DNA from: Artemia franciscana
Taxonomy: Eukaryota; Arthropoda; Branchiopoda; Anostraca; Artemiidae
DNA: 64,000 nt
Direction of reading: 5' to 3'
Assembly: GCF_032884065.1 (NCBI RefSeq)
Contig: NC_088872.1
Location: 34,692,917 to 34,756,916 of the forward strand
Part shown: positions 24,483-37,520 of the stretch, in pieces
How positions within the stretch are numbered: the stretch's first letter is position 1
How the letters are laid out: each line of letters begins with the position of its first letter
Translations under genes and position numbers: made by a program
Notes under the pieces: generated by a model
What the model was told of the DNA's origin: nothing
The model's input: only the letters and a program-made list of their open reading frames with translations
The model's database searches: none

Positions 24483-24572
24483 ACTAAAGTGTTGCGGGGG
24501 CAACACTTTAGTCGGCAAAGCCGGAAAAAGGTTGCCGCAACACTTCACGTTGCTCAGGCAACGTAGATCTAG
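24483..24572 (+). repeat. Cluster of strong hairpins ending in CTAG (Helitron-like 3' end)
   Basis: ACTAAAGTGTTGC, GGGG loop and its exact complement (24483-24512) form a 13-bp stem. A second perfect 7-bp stem, ACGTTGC-TCAG-GCAACGT (24547-24564), lies 4 nt before CTAG (24569-24572), which is followed by T. A hairpin just upstream of CTRR followed by T is the Helitron 3' signature. No matching 5' end was identified. Locus D lacks this block. Confidence 0.5.
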
Positions 24573-26796
24573 TTATTCTTGGTGTCTTCGCAGCATTAGT
24601 AGAACATAGATCCCCAAAGTATATATAGCCTACACAGTTTTAACATACCTATTCACATCAAAATAAATACTTTACTTTTTTTCTAGGTTCTGCTTGTTGC
24701 CCTTTATGTCTCAACAGTATTGGCCAAACCAAATAATCCAAAGGAACCAGCTATTGATTTTCAAGATATGAAAAGAGGGTTAACAGCTAACAGATTGGGT
24801 TCTTCCTTTGACAATCCTAATAACAGGCTGAGAAGAGAAGCTCCTGCCGAAGAAGATCTGAAAAGAGCAGAAACTCATCACTATAGTTATTATCCTTATC
24901 AATATTATAGTCTACATACAGTTATGCATATCCATCATATGGATACGCACCGTACAGCTATGTTCACAGACGGTATTGAGGCTAGAGAGAAGAAAGTTTT
25001 AAGTTACAAAAGTTTTTTACGTAATTTATTTTTAAATTAAATGTTTTTTCATCCATTTAGTATTATTTTAGCTGTTTATTCTTGATTAGGCTATTAGTAT
25101 TAGAGCTGTATTTCTTTTTGCACATCAAATTTATAGAAAGAAGGTATTGTTCTCAAATTAGTGTAAAAAGGAAAATCAAACAAACGCATCTGCTGCCCAT
25201 TACAACCCTCCCTGGTAAGCCCTGTAAAGAAATTCTAGGTAGATATATCTACCATGATTTTGATAAATATATTAAGCTGCTTAATTTATCCTTAGAATTT
25301 ACATGCATTTGGTCCCACTACAAGCCATAAGCAACACTAAACGCCAATCAAAGGCATTCAGAGACATGTTCTATCGTTACCTTATTAAAATCTGAATTTC
25401 GAACGATGTTTTAAGAGTTAAAAGTGATCAGAGGTAATTATCCCCCCCCCGACGCCCTCTTTTCCCCAAATGTGATAGGTCAAAATTTTGAGGTAGCCGT
25501 TGTTGTTCAGAATAATCCAAAGATAAGAAAACAATGTCTTCAGGATTGACACAGTCCAACAGACCCGGGGGTAAGGGTTGTAAAATATGTCCAGGATATA
25601 TATAATCTTATTATAGAAGGTGTTGTTGTATAGACTTTAGTGGAGATTCATTTGATAGGAAGTTGAAAGCTCTATTTCCCTTTTTAAGAGTCAAAAGTGA
25701 ACTGACGGCAACTCGACCCTACATCCTCTTTTTGATAAAATTATTCTGATCGAAATTTTAGATAGTCATTTTGTTCGAAATAGGCCTAAGTAAAGACCGA
25801 TTTGGGCACAATGTATTATTATTTGTTTTTTGACCAAGGCACTTTATATAGAAGGAATTGCAGCAGAAACTTTGAAAGGAGCTTATTTGACTGGAAATAA
25901 AAAGTAGTAGTTTCTTTTTTGAGAGTCAAAAGTAATTGGAAGGCAACCAGCCCCCCATGCCAATAGTTTCTCCAAACACATCACATTAAAATTTTGAGAT
26001 AGTCATTTGGTTTAGCACATTTGAAAGGTCCAGTAATCCTGTCTTTGGGGATTTTGACCCCCCTCCTTAAAACACCTCACAAGGCAAGAGCTATAAGTTA
26101 TACTAGCAGCTCATTGTTAATACATAAGGTTTTTAGTAAAGGGGTTGTCGTTCAAATTTCGGAGGGGTCTCATTTGATTGGAAATCTAAATTTCGAAAGA
26201 GTTTTAAAGAGTTAGAAGTGATCATTGGTAATTATCCCCCCCTCCCGATGCCCTCTTTTCTCCAAATGTGCTAGGTCAAAATTTTGAGGCAGCCGTTGAA
26301 TAATCCAAAGATTATAAAACAATGTCTCCAGGATTGACACAGTCCAACAGACCCTGGGGGCAAGGGCTGCAGAATATGCCCCGAAGGGGTGTATAAGCTA
26401 ATTATAGAAGTTTTTTCCGTATAGACTTTGGCGGAGGTTCATTTGATAGGAAGTTGAAAGCTCAATTTCTCTTTTTAAGAGCCAAAAGTAAACTGAAAAA
26501 AATGTGTCCCCAAATCGCCTTTTCGACAAAATTATTTTGATCGAAATTGGAGGTAGTCATTTTGTTCGAAACAGACCAACAATCATATAACAATAGCTTC
26601 AGGATTTACACAGTCCCCCCCCCCCAGTACCTAGGGGCATGGGTTGGAAGTTATTCCCAACTGAAATACAAGGTCTTCGTTGAAATTGAAAGCTCATATT
26701 CCCTTTTTATGAGTCAGCAGTGATTAGAGGGCAACCAGCCCCTCACCAAGCCCATTATTTCCCGAAGCTTATCAAATGCAACTCGTTTAAATACCT

Positions 26797-26940
26797 GCAT
26801 GCATATAGTTTTTAATTTAAATGAAACTTCCCCTTAAGGTTCCCTAAAAGTTTTGCCTTCGTATCCTTAAGTGTATTATGGTCAAACTCTTAGTTAACCT
26901 TTAGGGGAAGTTTCAATTAAATTATAAACTATATGCATGC
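26797..26940. repeat. Inverted repeat with ~45-bp arms (fold-back / MITE-like)
   Basis: The arms at 26797-26842 and 26896-26940 are near-perfect reverse complements (GCATGCATATAG...GAAACTTCCCCTTAAGGTT against AACCTTTAGGGGAAGTTTC...CTATATGCATGC) around a ~53-bp spacer. Confidence 0.85.
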
Positions 26941-26987
26941 AAGTTTTCAAAAGAGTTTCTATGCACTATCATAGGCAGCGCAGCGCT

Positions 26988-27070
26988 TTTATAGATCGCA
27001 ATATATAGATAGTCAAAATAGATCGCAATTTTATAGATATAGATAGTCAAAATAGATCGCAATTTTATAG
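26988..27070. repeat. Short tandem repeat of TAGATCGCAATTTTATAGAT-like units
   Basis: About two and a half units of ~38-42 bp containing ATAGATAGTCAAAATAGATC, directly after the fold-back repeat. Absent from the parallel place at locus D. Confidence 0.8.
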
Positions 27071-27299
27071 ACCACATACTCTTTTAAAGGAGCTAATCCG
27101 ATTAGAAATTAAAAGTTCTAGTAACATTTTTAAGAGTCAAAACTAATTTGAGGGTAAGCAGTCCTCTTTCCAAGCCCATAAATTTTCCGAACACATCCAA
27201 CCACAATTTTGTGATATCCATTTTGTTCAGCATAGTTGAACAGTCGAGTAGCTATGCCTCTAGGGGTATTGGGCACGTCAACCCGCAGTTCCAAATGAT

Positions 27300-29646
27300 C
27301 ATAAACTCTAGTGTTAATGCACTTTTCTAGCACACGATAAATAACAAATAAGACCGAGATAGGCCGATAATTTACAAGATCATTCTTGTTACCACCTTTA
27401 AAAACAGGGGTAATCTAAGCAATTTTTAAGCAATCAGGAAACTTTCCCCGTTTCAAGCACAAATTAATGAGGGAAATAAGAATATCAGCAACTGAAGGAA
27501 ATGCTGTTTTTAACACCAGAAGATTGAGTGAATCACTTCCTGGCGATGTATTTTATTCCCAAAGATAATTTTCTCTACTTAATCACGAGAGAAGGATCTC
27601 ATATACATAGAAATATCAATTGGAGTCTTCATAAAAAAAACTCCAAGGAGGGATCACCATCAGAAAATACTATACGGGGAGATAAATCTACGCCAATATT
27701 AGCAAAATGTTTGGAAACAGCATTACATATCTCTTCAGGTTTCTTCGTTGGTAGGCCATTCTGCATTACTACTTCATCGGGGATAATAGAGTTCTCTGTC
27801 GATATCACACTTTTAATTATTTTCCATGTTTTTGCAGGGTTACCACAAGTCTCAGTGAATTTATTTACGAAATGTTTTTTTTTTTACATTTCTCAGTAAT
27901 TTATTTAGGGCATTTCTATAATTTTTATAAATTCTTAAGCAAATCGGATCATTTCCATTATTTATGGAATTCTTATAAAGTTTATCTCTTTTATTACAGC
28001 GCAACAAGTTAGGCGACATCCATGGTTTCTTAGGATTATTATTCCTTGATGGCGAACGAACCATTATAGGCCTACATGTTTTTGTCACTAACAAAATTAG
28101 TTTATCGTAAAATCTTTGAAAACTCGTATTTATATCATACGTAAGGTCTATTGAATTATTCCAATCGACTTCGGCAATTGCCTGATTAAATTTTTGAAGG
28201 TTACTCTGGCTAAACACATGCATTGGACTCTTAGGAATTATTGGTGCTGGCTTTTGGGGAATACTAAAATCTTGTCAGATACGCGCAAAATTGTTGAAAT
28301 CCCAAAATGATCGGATACATCAGTAACTCTTGGAGCTAAAAAAGACAAATTTGAAAAAATATTGTCAATTAGCTTTGATGATGAGGTGGTTACTCGCGTG
28401 CATATATTTATAGTTGGAAACAAACCATAGGACATAAAAAGCTGTTAAAAAATCCATAGAAACACTCGCATCAAGCTCATTAAGGTCAATATTAAAATCC
28501 CCGAGCATCATAAATGGATGTGAACTAGTTGCTAGTTTCCCCAGCTGCTTATCCAAAAGATCCATAAAGACTGGTATAGAGCCAGATGGTGGCCTATACA
28601 ATACAATAACAAATGCATCTTTAGGTTTCAGCCTAAGCTGAAGAATAAATGGTTCAAAGACCATTTCCTGGTATACTACTAAGTCATTTTTTTACCAAAG
28701 CCTCAATATCGCTTCAAATATATGCACCGTTTCCTCCATGCTGCCTAAACTGTCGGTTCCTATTATAAAATTATATGCTGGTATATTTAAAAGAGTGGAG
28801 CTGTGGTCATACAGCCGGGTTTCCGTCAGACCGATAACCTGAAAAACCGAAAGATCACGTACTTCATTTAAAAAATTAAACGAAGAATTTAGCCCTTGGC
28901 AATTAAGATGGAAAACATTGAGGCCTCTTGCTTCTCCATATTCAGATTGGATTCCATCTTTAAACAAATATTTGGAACTAATAGATTAACAATGCCCTGC
29001 TACCCCAATGACATAACTCCAATGCAGCTGCTCCGTAAATACGCCCCCAAAATCTACATTAGAACCTTCCAGGCATTAAGATAGCTAATGCTCCGGGAAT
29101 CATCATCATAATTATCCATTGTCATTAAATTCAAAAATAACCTCGGTACGTGGTTTCAATAAAAATAACAAACAGACACAACAAAGAAAAACAAATTGAT
29201 AAACAAAAATAATCCACTTGAAAACACTAATAAGGAAAAGAACAGGCGATGAAAATATTGCTTGTAACCCATTGATGTATAAAGCTCAAACTCCTAACGC
29301 AACGGCTAACAACTTAGTAATAAACAAAAACCCCAACATCATAGGTTCACTTGAAAACTAACTTAACAAAACTTCAATAGGACTTAATCAACCAAAATAC
29401 ACAAATTACGGTATCAACAGACCCTTTGCATTGTACCAAATTACTTTATCTACAGTGTTATTGTTTTTTGCAAATAACAGTAGGTAAGGTGGGGGGGGGG
29501 GGTACCCAGCATTCAACTCCTTTATCCACTAGGCATTTACGGATACCCAGGAGTTCCCTGCGCACAATACGCACACGAGGCGTAACATCATCACCAATAA
29601 AAACATTCTTATAAATGTTAAACTGTTTTCCCCTAAATTTTTTCAA
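27300..29646 (-). pseudogene. LINE family 2, copy a: ORF1 tail, endonuclease, connector, start of RT
   Basis: Read on the minus strand: ORF1-like tail (29646-29458, with FIGDDVTPRVRIVRRELL); endonuclease pieces at 28967-28692 (LNVFHLNCQGL, VIGLTETRL), 28664-28365 (VLYRPPSG and FMMLGDFNIDL) and 28435-28238 (SSSKLIDNIF, VSDHFGIS); connector at 28223-27861 with KKPWMSPNLLRCNKRDKLYK; then broken RT start near 27300-27550. The EN residues E, GDFN and SDH identify an APE-type non-LTR retrotransposon. The RT core (YxDD) is absent: the LINE ends abruptly at about 27300 against hairpin-repeat sequence. Many frameshifts. Confidence 0.85.
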
Positions 29647-31290
29647 ATTTTTTCATAAATTACTCCGTGTATGAGAGAGGCTATTCCTCCTCAACCCCCC
29701 GCTCATTACGCTAAAGTTTGACTCTTTCACATAACTCTACTTTTTAAAACCGTAAAAAACTTCAGCGTAAAGAGCGGGGCGTTGAGGAGGAAAAGCCCCT
29801 TTCGTATACGGAGTAATTTCTGTTCTTTTTTTTAATATTTCTCCTTATTTTCATTTAAAAAAAAACTTGTTTATTTTTTGTATAATTTCTGGACGTTTTT
29901 GAAGTAATGCATGTTTTGATCTTGGTTCTCCGCACATAAATAATTAAAACGATATTTGCGTATTAATTTTTTTTGGCTAAATGGCTTTTTCATTTTTTTA
30001 ATGAGAAGATTTTGAGAAAAAAGGAGCGAGGGAGGAGGCCTAGTTGCCCTCCGAATTTTTATTACTTAAAAAGACATTAACTTTAAATTTTTTACTAACA
30101 TTTTCATAAGTAAAAAATATACGTAAGTTGCAAATTAACTTACGTAGCGAACTTCTGTAATCGTATGTTTTTATTGCGTATATGAGGGGGCTTGCCCCTC
30201 GTCAATACCTCACTCTTTACACTAAAGCTTAAATTTTGTCCCAATTCCTTAAGATTGACCCCTGAATCACAAAGGCCGTAGAATAATTGGTTGTAATTAC
30301 TAAAAATACTTTAGCGTAAAGAACGAGGTAATACGAGGAGGTAAACCCCACATATGCGTTATAATGTCTGTTCGTTTTCAGTTTTAATGCTGTTCCTCAC
30401 TTTCAGCAGAAAAAACTTTTCATATTTAATTTTTTAATTGTTTTTTAAATAATGCTTGAAAATCCTGCACCCCCTTCTATTGAAAGTCGCTTCCCCCATG
30501 ATAATTTCCTCCATGGAAAGATCCTCCCACGCAACCCCTCCCCTCAACTCCCCAACCAAACCAAAAAAATTCCCCTGAAAACGTCTGTACACTTCTCAGT
30601 AACCATTACTATATGTAAGCACAGGTCAAAGTTTGTAACTTGCAGCCCCTCCCGAGGGGACCGCAGAGGAGTAAGTTGAGGCTAAAGACATAGTTATTAG
30701 GTTTTTTTACTATGGTGAATAAAATGGCTATCTCAGAATTTTGATCCGGTGACTCTGGGAGAAAATGAGCGTGGGCCTAGGTGCCCTCAAATTTTTTTGG
30801 TCACTTATAAAGGGCACTAGAACTTTTAATTTTCTTTAGAATGAGCCTTTTCGCAACATTCTAGGACCAATGAGTCGATACGATCATCCCTGGGAAAAAA
30901 AACAAACAAATAAACACGCATCCGTGATTTGTCTTCTGGCAAAAAATACGAAATTCCACATTTTTGTAGATATGGACTTGAAACTTCTACAATAGGATTC
31001 TCTGATGCGCTGAATCCTATGGTGTGATTGTCGTTAAGATCGTATGTCTTTTAAGGGGTGTTTCCCTCAATTTTCTAAAATCAGGCAAATTTTCTCAGGC
31101 TCGTAACTTTTAATGGGTAATACTAATCTTGGTGAAACTTATATATCTAAAATCAGCATTAAATTTCAATTCTTTTGATGTAACTATTGGTCTCAAAATT
31201 CTATTTTTTAGAGTTTTGGTTACTATTGAGCTAGGTCGCTCCTTATACAGTTCGTTACCACGAACTGTTCGATCAGTTGCATATTTTATT
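29640..31290 (+). repeat. Hairpin-rich ~1.7 kb interspersed element, near full-length
   Basis: Contains in order the first long hairpin (TTACGCTAAAG...CTTTAGCGTAAAG), the second hairpin with ACCTCACTCTTTACACTAAAG, the block GTCGATACGATC, GATGCGCTGAATCC and the terminal hairpin CAGTTCG-TTACCA-CGAACTG at about 31249-31268. Reading frames across it are short and differ between copies, so it looks non-coding. Confidence 0.85.
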
Positions 31291-32134
31291 GCGATTTTCT
31301 TCAATAAAAGATTGACTGACAACTGAATTCATTTCGTCCTTACATTTATTAATTATCTTCGATTGGCTCTCCACAATATTCTTCAAAACCAGAAGTTCAG
31401 ATTTAACTGTTGCAAGTTCATTTTTATATATAGTGTGCTAACCCCTCGGGAAAAACATGGTTGAAATTTAAGCAAAAATATTTATTTATTTTAAGTTTGT
31501 GAAACAAATATCTATAAAACTGGTTCAAATATTACGACTCAGAGTTCTCCCTAAATTTTAGAATTTAAAAAAACTAACGTTTTACTGAATTAAATAAAAA
31601 CAGTTTTTATATATTAATTTATATTATTATTGACATATACAAAATAAGATCGAGAAACTTTGGAATTATGGGACCAGTTGCCCACATAATTTCTTTTTTT
31701 TTTAGATCTTGGCATGATTTTAAAAACCGTCAGATATTAAATAAAACAAAATGTTTTCTTAAATAAAAGTAGGGAACAACAATAAAACTCCGAATGAGAG
31801 GGGAGCTACCCCCTCCAATCTTTTAATCCTTTTAATGGTATCAATTTTTTCCTGATTCTTTAAGAATTTCTGTTCAAAACAAGAACTGTTGAATTGGAAC
31901 GAAAATCATTTTAAAACCGCTAAGAAAATTTACAATAAAGAGTAGAACTGAAGGATAGGGGGGGGGGGGCATTTAGCAGTGCACTTATAGAGGGACATAG
32001 TCGATGACTATTAGCCAACACATAATGTTGAAGCAAAGCTATTTTCAGCAGGTCAAACAACTAAAGCATTTGTGCTTATGTTATTTTTCTGTCATACTGC
32101 ATCGTCTTGAAAATCCAGTTTAACTTGTTCAGAT
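31291..32134. other. Unassigned AT-rich sequence
   Basis: No gene or repeat recognised. Confidence 0.45.
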
Positions 32135-33270
32135 TTACTTTCATTTAAAAAAACAAGTTGTTTTTAAATGCAAGTAAGGAGGGCTTTTCCTCCTCAACGC
32201 CACGCTTTTTACGCTAAAGTTTGACTTTTTCTCTTAATTCTACATTAAAAAAAGTAAAAACCTTTAGCGTATAGAGTGGGGCGTTGAGGAGGAAAACCCC
32301 TTTCATATACGGAGTAATTTCTGTTCGTTTTAAGTTTTAATGTCGCTCCTTACTTTCATTTAAAAAAACTTGTTTTTTTTTTGTTTAATTTCTGGACGTT
32401 TTAGAATTAATGCATTTTTTTTTTATCTTGGCTCTCCGCGCATAAAAAATTAAAATGAAATTTGCATATTAATTTTTTTGGGCTAAATGGCTTTTTCATA
32501 GTTTTAATCGGAAGATTTTGAGAAAAAAAGAGCGAGAGAGGAAGCCTAGTTGCCCTCCAATTTCTTGATTACTTAAAAAGGCAACTATAATTTTTCACGA
32601 ACGTTTTCATAAGTAAAAAATATACGTAACTTACTAGTTAACTTACGTAACAAACTTCTATATTCGTATATTTTCATTGCATATAAGAGGGGGCTCGCCC
32701 CTCGTCGATACCTCGCTCTTTACACTAAAGCTTGAATTTTGTCACAATTCCTTAAGAATGACCCTTGAATTACAAAGGCCTTAGAATAAATAGTTGAAAT
32801 TACTAAGAACACTTTAGCGTAAAGAGTGAGGTATTACGAGGAGGTAAACCCCTCATATGCGTAATAATTTCTGTTCGTTTTAAGTTTTAATGCTGCTCCT
32901 CACTTTCAGTAGAGAAAGATTTCCGTATTTATTTTTTCGTTGTTTTTTAAATAATGCTAGAGACTCCATTGAAAGTCTCTTCCCCCATGGAAATATCCTC
33001 CCATGTAACCCCCCCCCCCCTTGAACACTTCCCCTAAACCAAAAAAATCCCCTAGAAAACATCTGTACATTTCTCACTAACCATTACTATATGTAAACAC
33101 AGGTCGAAGTTTATAACTTGCAGCGCCTCCCACAGAGACTGCTGGGGAGTAAGTCGTCCCCAAAGACACAGTTATTAGGTTTTTCGATCATGGTGAACAA
33201 AATGACTATCTCAGAATTTTGATCCGGTGACTTTGAGGAAAAAATGAGGGTGGGAGGGGGATAAAATTTC
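32135..33270 (+). repeat. Hairpin-rich interspersed element, 3'-truncated copy
   Basis: Begins with AAAAACAAGTTGTTTTTAAATGCAAGTAAGGAG, carries both internal hairpins, and breaks off at about 33270 after GAAAAAATGAGGGTGGGAGGGGG, without the terminal hairpin. Confidence 0.8.
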
Positions 33271-34154
33271 ATTTTATCCCGTCATAAAACTGTCTGAATT
33301 GATTTTCTGAGTCTGTTCGTTCTGTACTTTTTTGGCCAGTAGGCCTATTTGTTTTATTTCTGACTGGTGATTCATCTTCACTATGCCTAACATCTGAAAG
33401 GTGACTTTGTATGGGTTCTGGTATGTTTTATTAGACTACAAATCCAATTGATACCCTTTTATACTACCGGGTGTATTCTTTACCGATTGCATTATTTCTA
33501 TATCTATCTCTGTCTCTCTGTCTTGTTGTCCTGTTTTATGAAATAATTGTTTTTAATACAGGATGTGAACTAGATCGTGATCTTCATGTTTTTTAGTTAG
33601 GTATACTACTGTCTTTGTGAAAGATGCAAATGTAGAAACTAGGTCAAATCTGAAAATGAAAATGTTTTCTTTGTTGTATTGCAGTAATTTTTCTTGGGCT
33701 AATATCTATCTAAATTGAGTATTCTGTTTGCCTGATAGACATTGACCATGTTTTTCAGTTCGATCCTTCCGACGTAGATTTAAAGCTCAGCTAACACAAA
33801 TTGTTTCAATTCCTATCAAAGTAATTCCCCAAATGGTCAAATTTAATTCCTGTAATATCAGTTTTTTTTTCTAATTCTTTTGAAAAATTGTCAACATTCT
33901 AAGTACTGGTCGGCATTTTTAAGGCTTTTTAGTTGTGTTTTTATTCCTAAAAACTTTCTTCTAGGCAAAGCCCAGGAAATTCTCCTAATATTATTGTAGT
34001 ATTTTATCGGTTAACCAAACTCCTAACAAAAATTAGTTCAAAATTTTCTGTTATCTTTATATAGTACTTCTTACAGAATAGCAACTTAGCCCAAATCTTT
34101 GAAAAAAACACGAGTTCGTTTTACTACCAGTGTTAGAGTGTCTTTCATTTTACT
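33271..34154. other. Unassigned sequence
   Basis: T-rich, no coding pattern. Nothing recognised. Confidence 0.45.
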
Positions 34155-37100
34155 ACCACCAGTATCAAACAGATCGTGGTAACGAACTGTAGTAAGGAAT
34201 GACCCGGCTCAATAGTAACCAAAACTAAAAAAAATGGAATTTTTATACTAATAGCAAGATCAAAAGAATCAAATTTTAATGCTCATTTTAAATATATAAG
34301 TTTTATCAAGTTTAGTCTTACCCATATTTAAATAAAAAAAAAACAAGTTTTTTATAACTGAAAGTAAGGAGCGACATTAAAACTTAAAACGAACAGAAAG
34401 TACTTCATATATGAAAGGGGCTGCTTCCTCATCAACAACCCGCTCTTTACGCTAAAGTTTGACTCTTTCTCTAAACTCCTCTTTTTAAGTAAAAAACTCT
34501 TTTTTTTAACAGTAAAAAACTTTAGCGTAAAGAGCGGGGCGTTGAGGAGAAAGCAGCCCCTTTCATATTCAAAGTAATTTCTGTTCGTTTTAAGTTTTAA
34601 TGTCGTTCCTTACTTTCAATTGAAAAAACTTGTTTTTTTTTCATTTAATTTCTGAACATTTTTGAATCAATACATATTTTGATTTTGGCTCTCTGCAGAG
34701 GAATAATTAAATCGAAATTTGTATATATATTTTTTTTTATCTAAATGGCTTTCTCATAGTTTTGATCGAATGATTTTGAGAAAAAAGGAGCGGGGGAGGA
34801 AGCCTACTTACCCTTCAATTTTTTGGTTACTTAAAAAGCCAACTAGAACTTTTAATTTTTTACGAATCTGTTTACTAGTAAAAGATATACGTAGCTTATA
34901 AATTAGCTTACGTAACGAACTTTTGTATCCCTGTGTTTTTATAACATATAAGAGGGGTTAAATTTTGTCCCAGTTCATTAAGAATGACCCCTGAATCACA
35001 AAAGCCGTAGAATAAGTAGCTGGAATTACTAAAAATAATTTAGCGTAAAGAGCAAGGTATTAGGAGGAGGTGAGCCCCTATTATGCGTAATAATTTCTTT
35101 CCGTTTTAAGTTTAAATGATGCTTCTTACTTCCAGTTGAAAAAACATTTTCATATTAATTTTTCCATTGTTTTTTCTTAAATAATGCTAGAAAATCCTGC
35201 GCTCCCTTTATGGAAATATTCTTCCCACATGACAAATTCCTTGATGGAAAGCTCCCCCAACATATACCGCTCTTGTCAACCCCTCCCCCCAACCAAAAAA
35301 ATTTGCTGGAAACGTTTGTACACTTCCCAATAACCATTACTATATGTAAGCACAGGTCAAAGTTAGTAACTTGTAGCCCCTCCCACGGGGACTGTGGGGG
35401 AGTAAGTCGTCCCCAAAGACATAGTTATAAAGTTTTTCGACTACACAGAATAAAAAGGCTATCCCAGAATTTTCATCCGTTGACTTTGGGAAAATAATTA
35501 GCCTAGGTACCATCCAATTTTTTTGGTCACATAAAAAGGGCACTAGAACATTTCATTTCCATGAGAATAAGCCCTCTCGCAACATTCTAGGACAACTGGG
35601 TCGATACGATCACCCCTGAAAAAAAAAAACAAAAAGCAAATAAACACGCATCCGTGATCTGCCTTCTGGCAAAAATACAAAATTCCACATTTTTGTAGAT
35701 ATGAGCTTGAAACTTCTACAATAAGGTTCTCTGATACGCTGAATCTGATGGTGTGATTTTCGTTAAGATTCTATGACTTTTACGGGGGGCTTCCCTCTAT
35801 TTTCTAAAATAAGGCAAATTTTCTCAGGCTCGTAACTTTTGAAGGGCAAGACTAAACTTGATGAAACTTATGTATTTAAAACCAGCATTAAAATATGAAT
35901 TTTGATGTAGCAATTGGTAATAAAAATCTGTTTTTTAGAGTTTTGTTTACTATTGAGCCGGGTCGCTCCATGCTACAGTTCGTTGCAACGAACTGTTTGA
36001 AAAGTTATGAGCCTGAGAAAGTTTTCCTTATTTTAGAAAATAGGAAAAACCCCTAAAAGTCACAGAAAGTTTCAAGCTCCTATCTTCAAAACTGTGGAAT
36101 TTGTAATTTTTGCCAGAAGGCAGATGACGGAAGCGTGTTTATTTGTTTGTTTGTTGTCTTTTTCCCCAGGGTTGATCGTATCGAAACAGTGGTCCTAGAA
36201 TCTTGAAAGAGGGCTCATTCTAACGGAAATGAAATGCTGTTGTGCCCTTTTTAAGTGACCAATAAAACTGGAGGTCACCTAGGCCCACTCCCACGTTAAT
36301 TATTTTCCCAAAGTCACCGGATCAAAATTTTGAGGTAGCCGTTTTATTCAGTGTAGTCAAAAAACGATATAACTATGTCTTTGAGGACGACTTACTCCCC
36401 ACAGTCCCCGTGGGAGGGGCTACAAGTTACAAACTTTGACCAGAGCTTACATATAGTAATGGTTATTTGGAAGCTTACAGATTTTTTCAGGGAAATTTAA
36501 AGGTTGGGGGCGGTTGATAAGAGGGGGATATGTTGGGGGAACTTTCTTTGGAGGAATTTGTCATAGGGGAAGAAGTTTTCATGAAGGGAGCGTAGGATTT
36601 TCTAGTATTATTTAAAAAAAAAACAATGAAAAAATAAATATGAAAAAGCTTTTTCAACTGAAAGTAATGAGAAGCATTAGAACTTAAAAGGAACAGGAAT
36701 TTAATACGCATATGATGGGCTTCCCTCTTTCTAATACCCCGCATTTTACGCTAAAGTATTTTTAGTAATTTTAACTATTTATTCTGGGGCTTTTGCAATT
36801 AAGGGGTCATTCTCAAGAAATTGGGACAAAATTTAAGCTTTAGTGTAAAGAGCGAGGCACTGACGAGGGGGTGAACCCCCTGATATACGTGATAAAAATA
36901 TGAGAATGCAAAAGTTCGTTACGTCAGCTAATTTGTAAATTACCTACATATGTTACTAATAAAACATTTGTAAAAAATTCGTTACGTAAGTTACGAATAT
37001 TTTTACTAATAAAAACATATGTAAAAATTTAAAAATTCTAGTTACCTTTTTTGAGTAACCAGAAAATAGGAGAGCAACTAGGCCTCCTCTCCCGCTCCTT

Positions 37101-37520
37101 TTTTCTCAAAATCATTCGATCAAAATTATGAGAAAGCCATTTAGCCATAAAAATTAATAAGCAAATTATGTTTCAATTATTCATCTGCTGAGAGCCAAAA
37201 TCAAAACATTCATTGAATCAAAAATTTTTGAAACAAAATTTTAAAAAACAAGTTTTTTTAACGGAAAGTAAGGAGCGACATTAAAACTTAAAACGAACAG
37301 AAATTACTTCGTATATGAAAGGGGTTTTTCCTCATCAATGCCTCGCTCTTTATGCTAAAGTTTTTTACTGTTTTAAAAAGTAAAGTTAAGAGGAAGAGTC
37401 AAACTCTAGCAAAAAGAGCGGGGCGTTGATGAGGAAGCAGCCCCTTTCATATACTAAGTAATTTCTGTTCGTTTTTAATTTTCAATGCCGCTCCTCACTT
37501 TCCGTTTATAAAACTTGATT
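34155..37520. repeat. Two near-full hairpin-rich elements in inverted orientation, plus an end piece
   Basis: 34155-34325 is a minus-strand end piece with the terminal hairpin. 34325-36000 is a plus-strand copy ending in CAGTTCGTTGCAACGAACTG (35979-35998). 36000-37520 is a minus-strand copy starting right after that hairpin. Together the last two form a ~3.2 kb imperfect palindrome with arms of about 1.5 kb. Confidence 0.8.

Larger units (their letters stand above)
18408..25040 (+). pseudogene. Secreted Tyr-rich peptide precursor, locus B (broken)
   Basis: Exon 1 (18408-18416, ATG AAA TAT) matches locus A, but the donor reads TTGAGTAG where locus A has GTAAGTAG, so normal splicing is lost. 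The intron contains a complete Helitron insertion (18613-21597) and about 2 kb of extra sequence after 22385. Exon 2 starts at 24687 behind acceptor TTTTTTTCTAG and encodes VLLVALYVSTVLAKPNNP, an RLRRE basic site and YSYYPYQYY. A 10-bp deletion near 24911, relative to locus D, then shifts the frame and destroys the YPSYGYAPYSYG tail. Several independent lesions make this a pseudogene, unless a different transcript is used. Confidence 0.75.
25391..27070. repeat. Degenerate long tandem repeats related to the hairpin-rich element
   Basis: 25400-25860 and 26180-26650 are diverged copies of a ~780-bp unit (GGATTGACACAGTCCAACAG, TTCATTTGATAGGAAGTTG blocks). Phrases such as AAAAGTTCTAGTAAC and TTTTTAAGAGTCAAAAGT recall the common 1.7 kb element. 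No gene. Confidence 0.65.

Noticed and set aside
24483-24512. Bacterial-type intrinsic terminator
   Set aside because: Perfect GC-containing stem, but the sequence is eukaryotic and no T-tract follows; it fits a transposon end better.
26797-27070. CRISPR-like array
   Set aside because: The units are contiguous tandem repeats without unique spacers, in a eukaryotic context.
30452-30679. Pro-rich ORFs in the hairpin-rich element (also 35210-35497 and 63326-63520)
   Set aside because: They follow a C-rich stretch of the repeat and break at different places in each copy.
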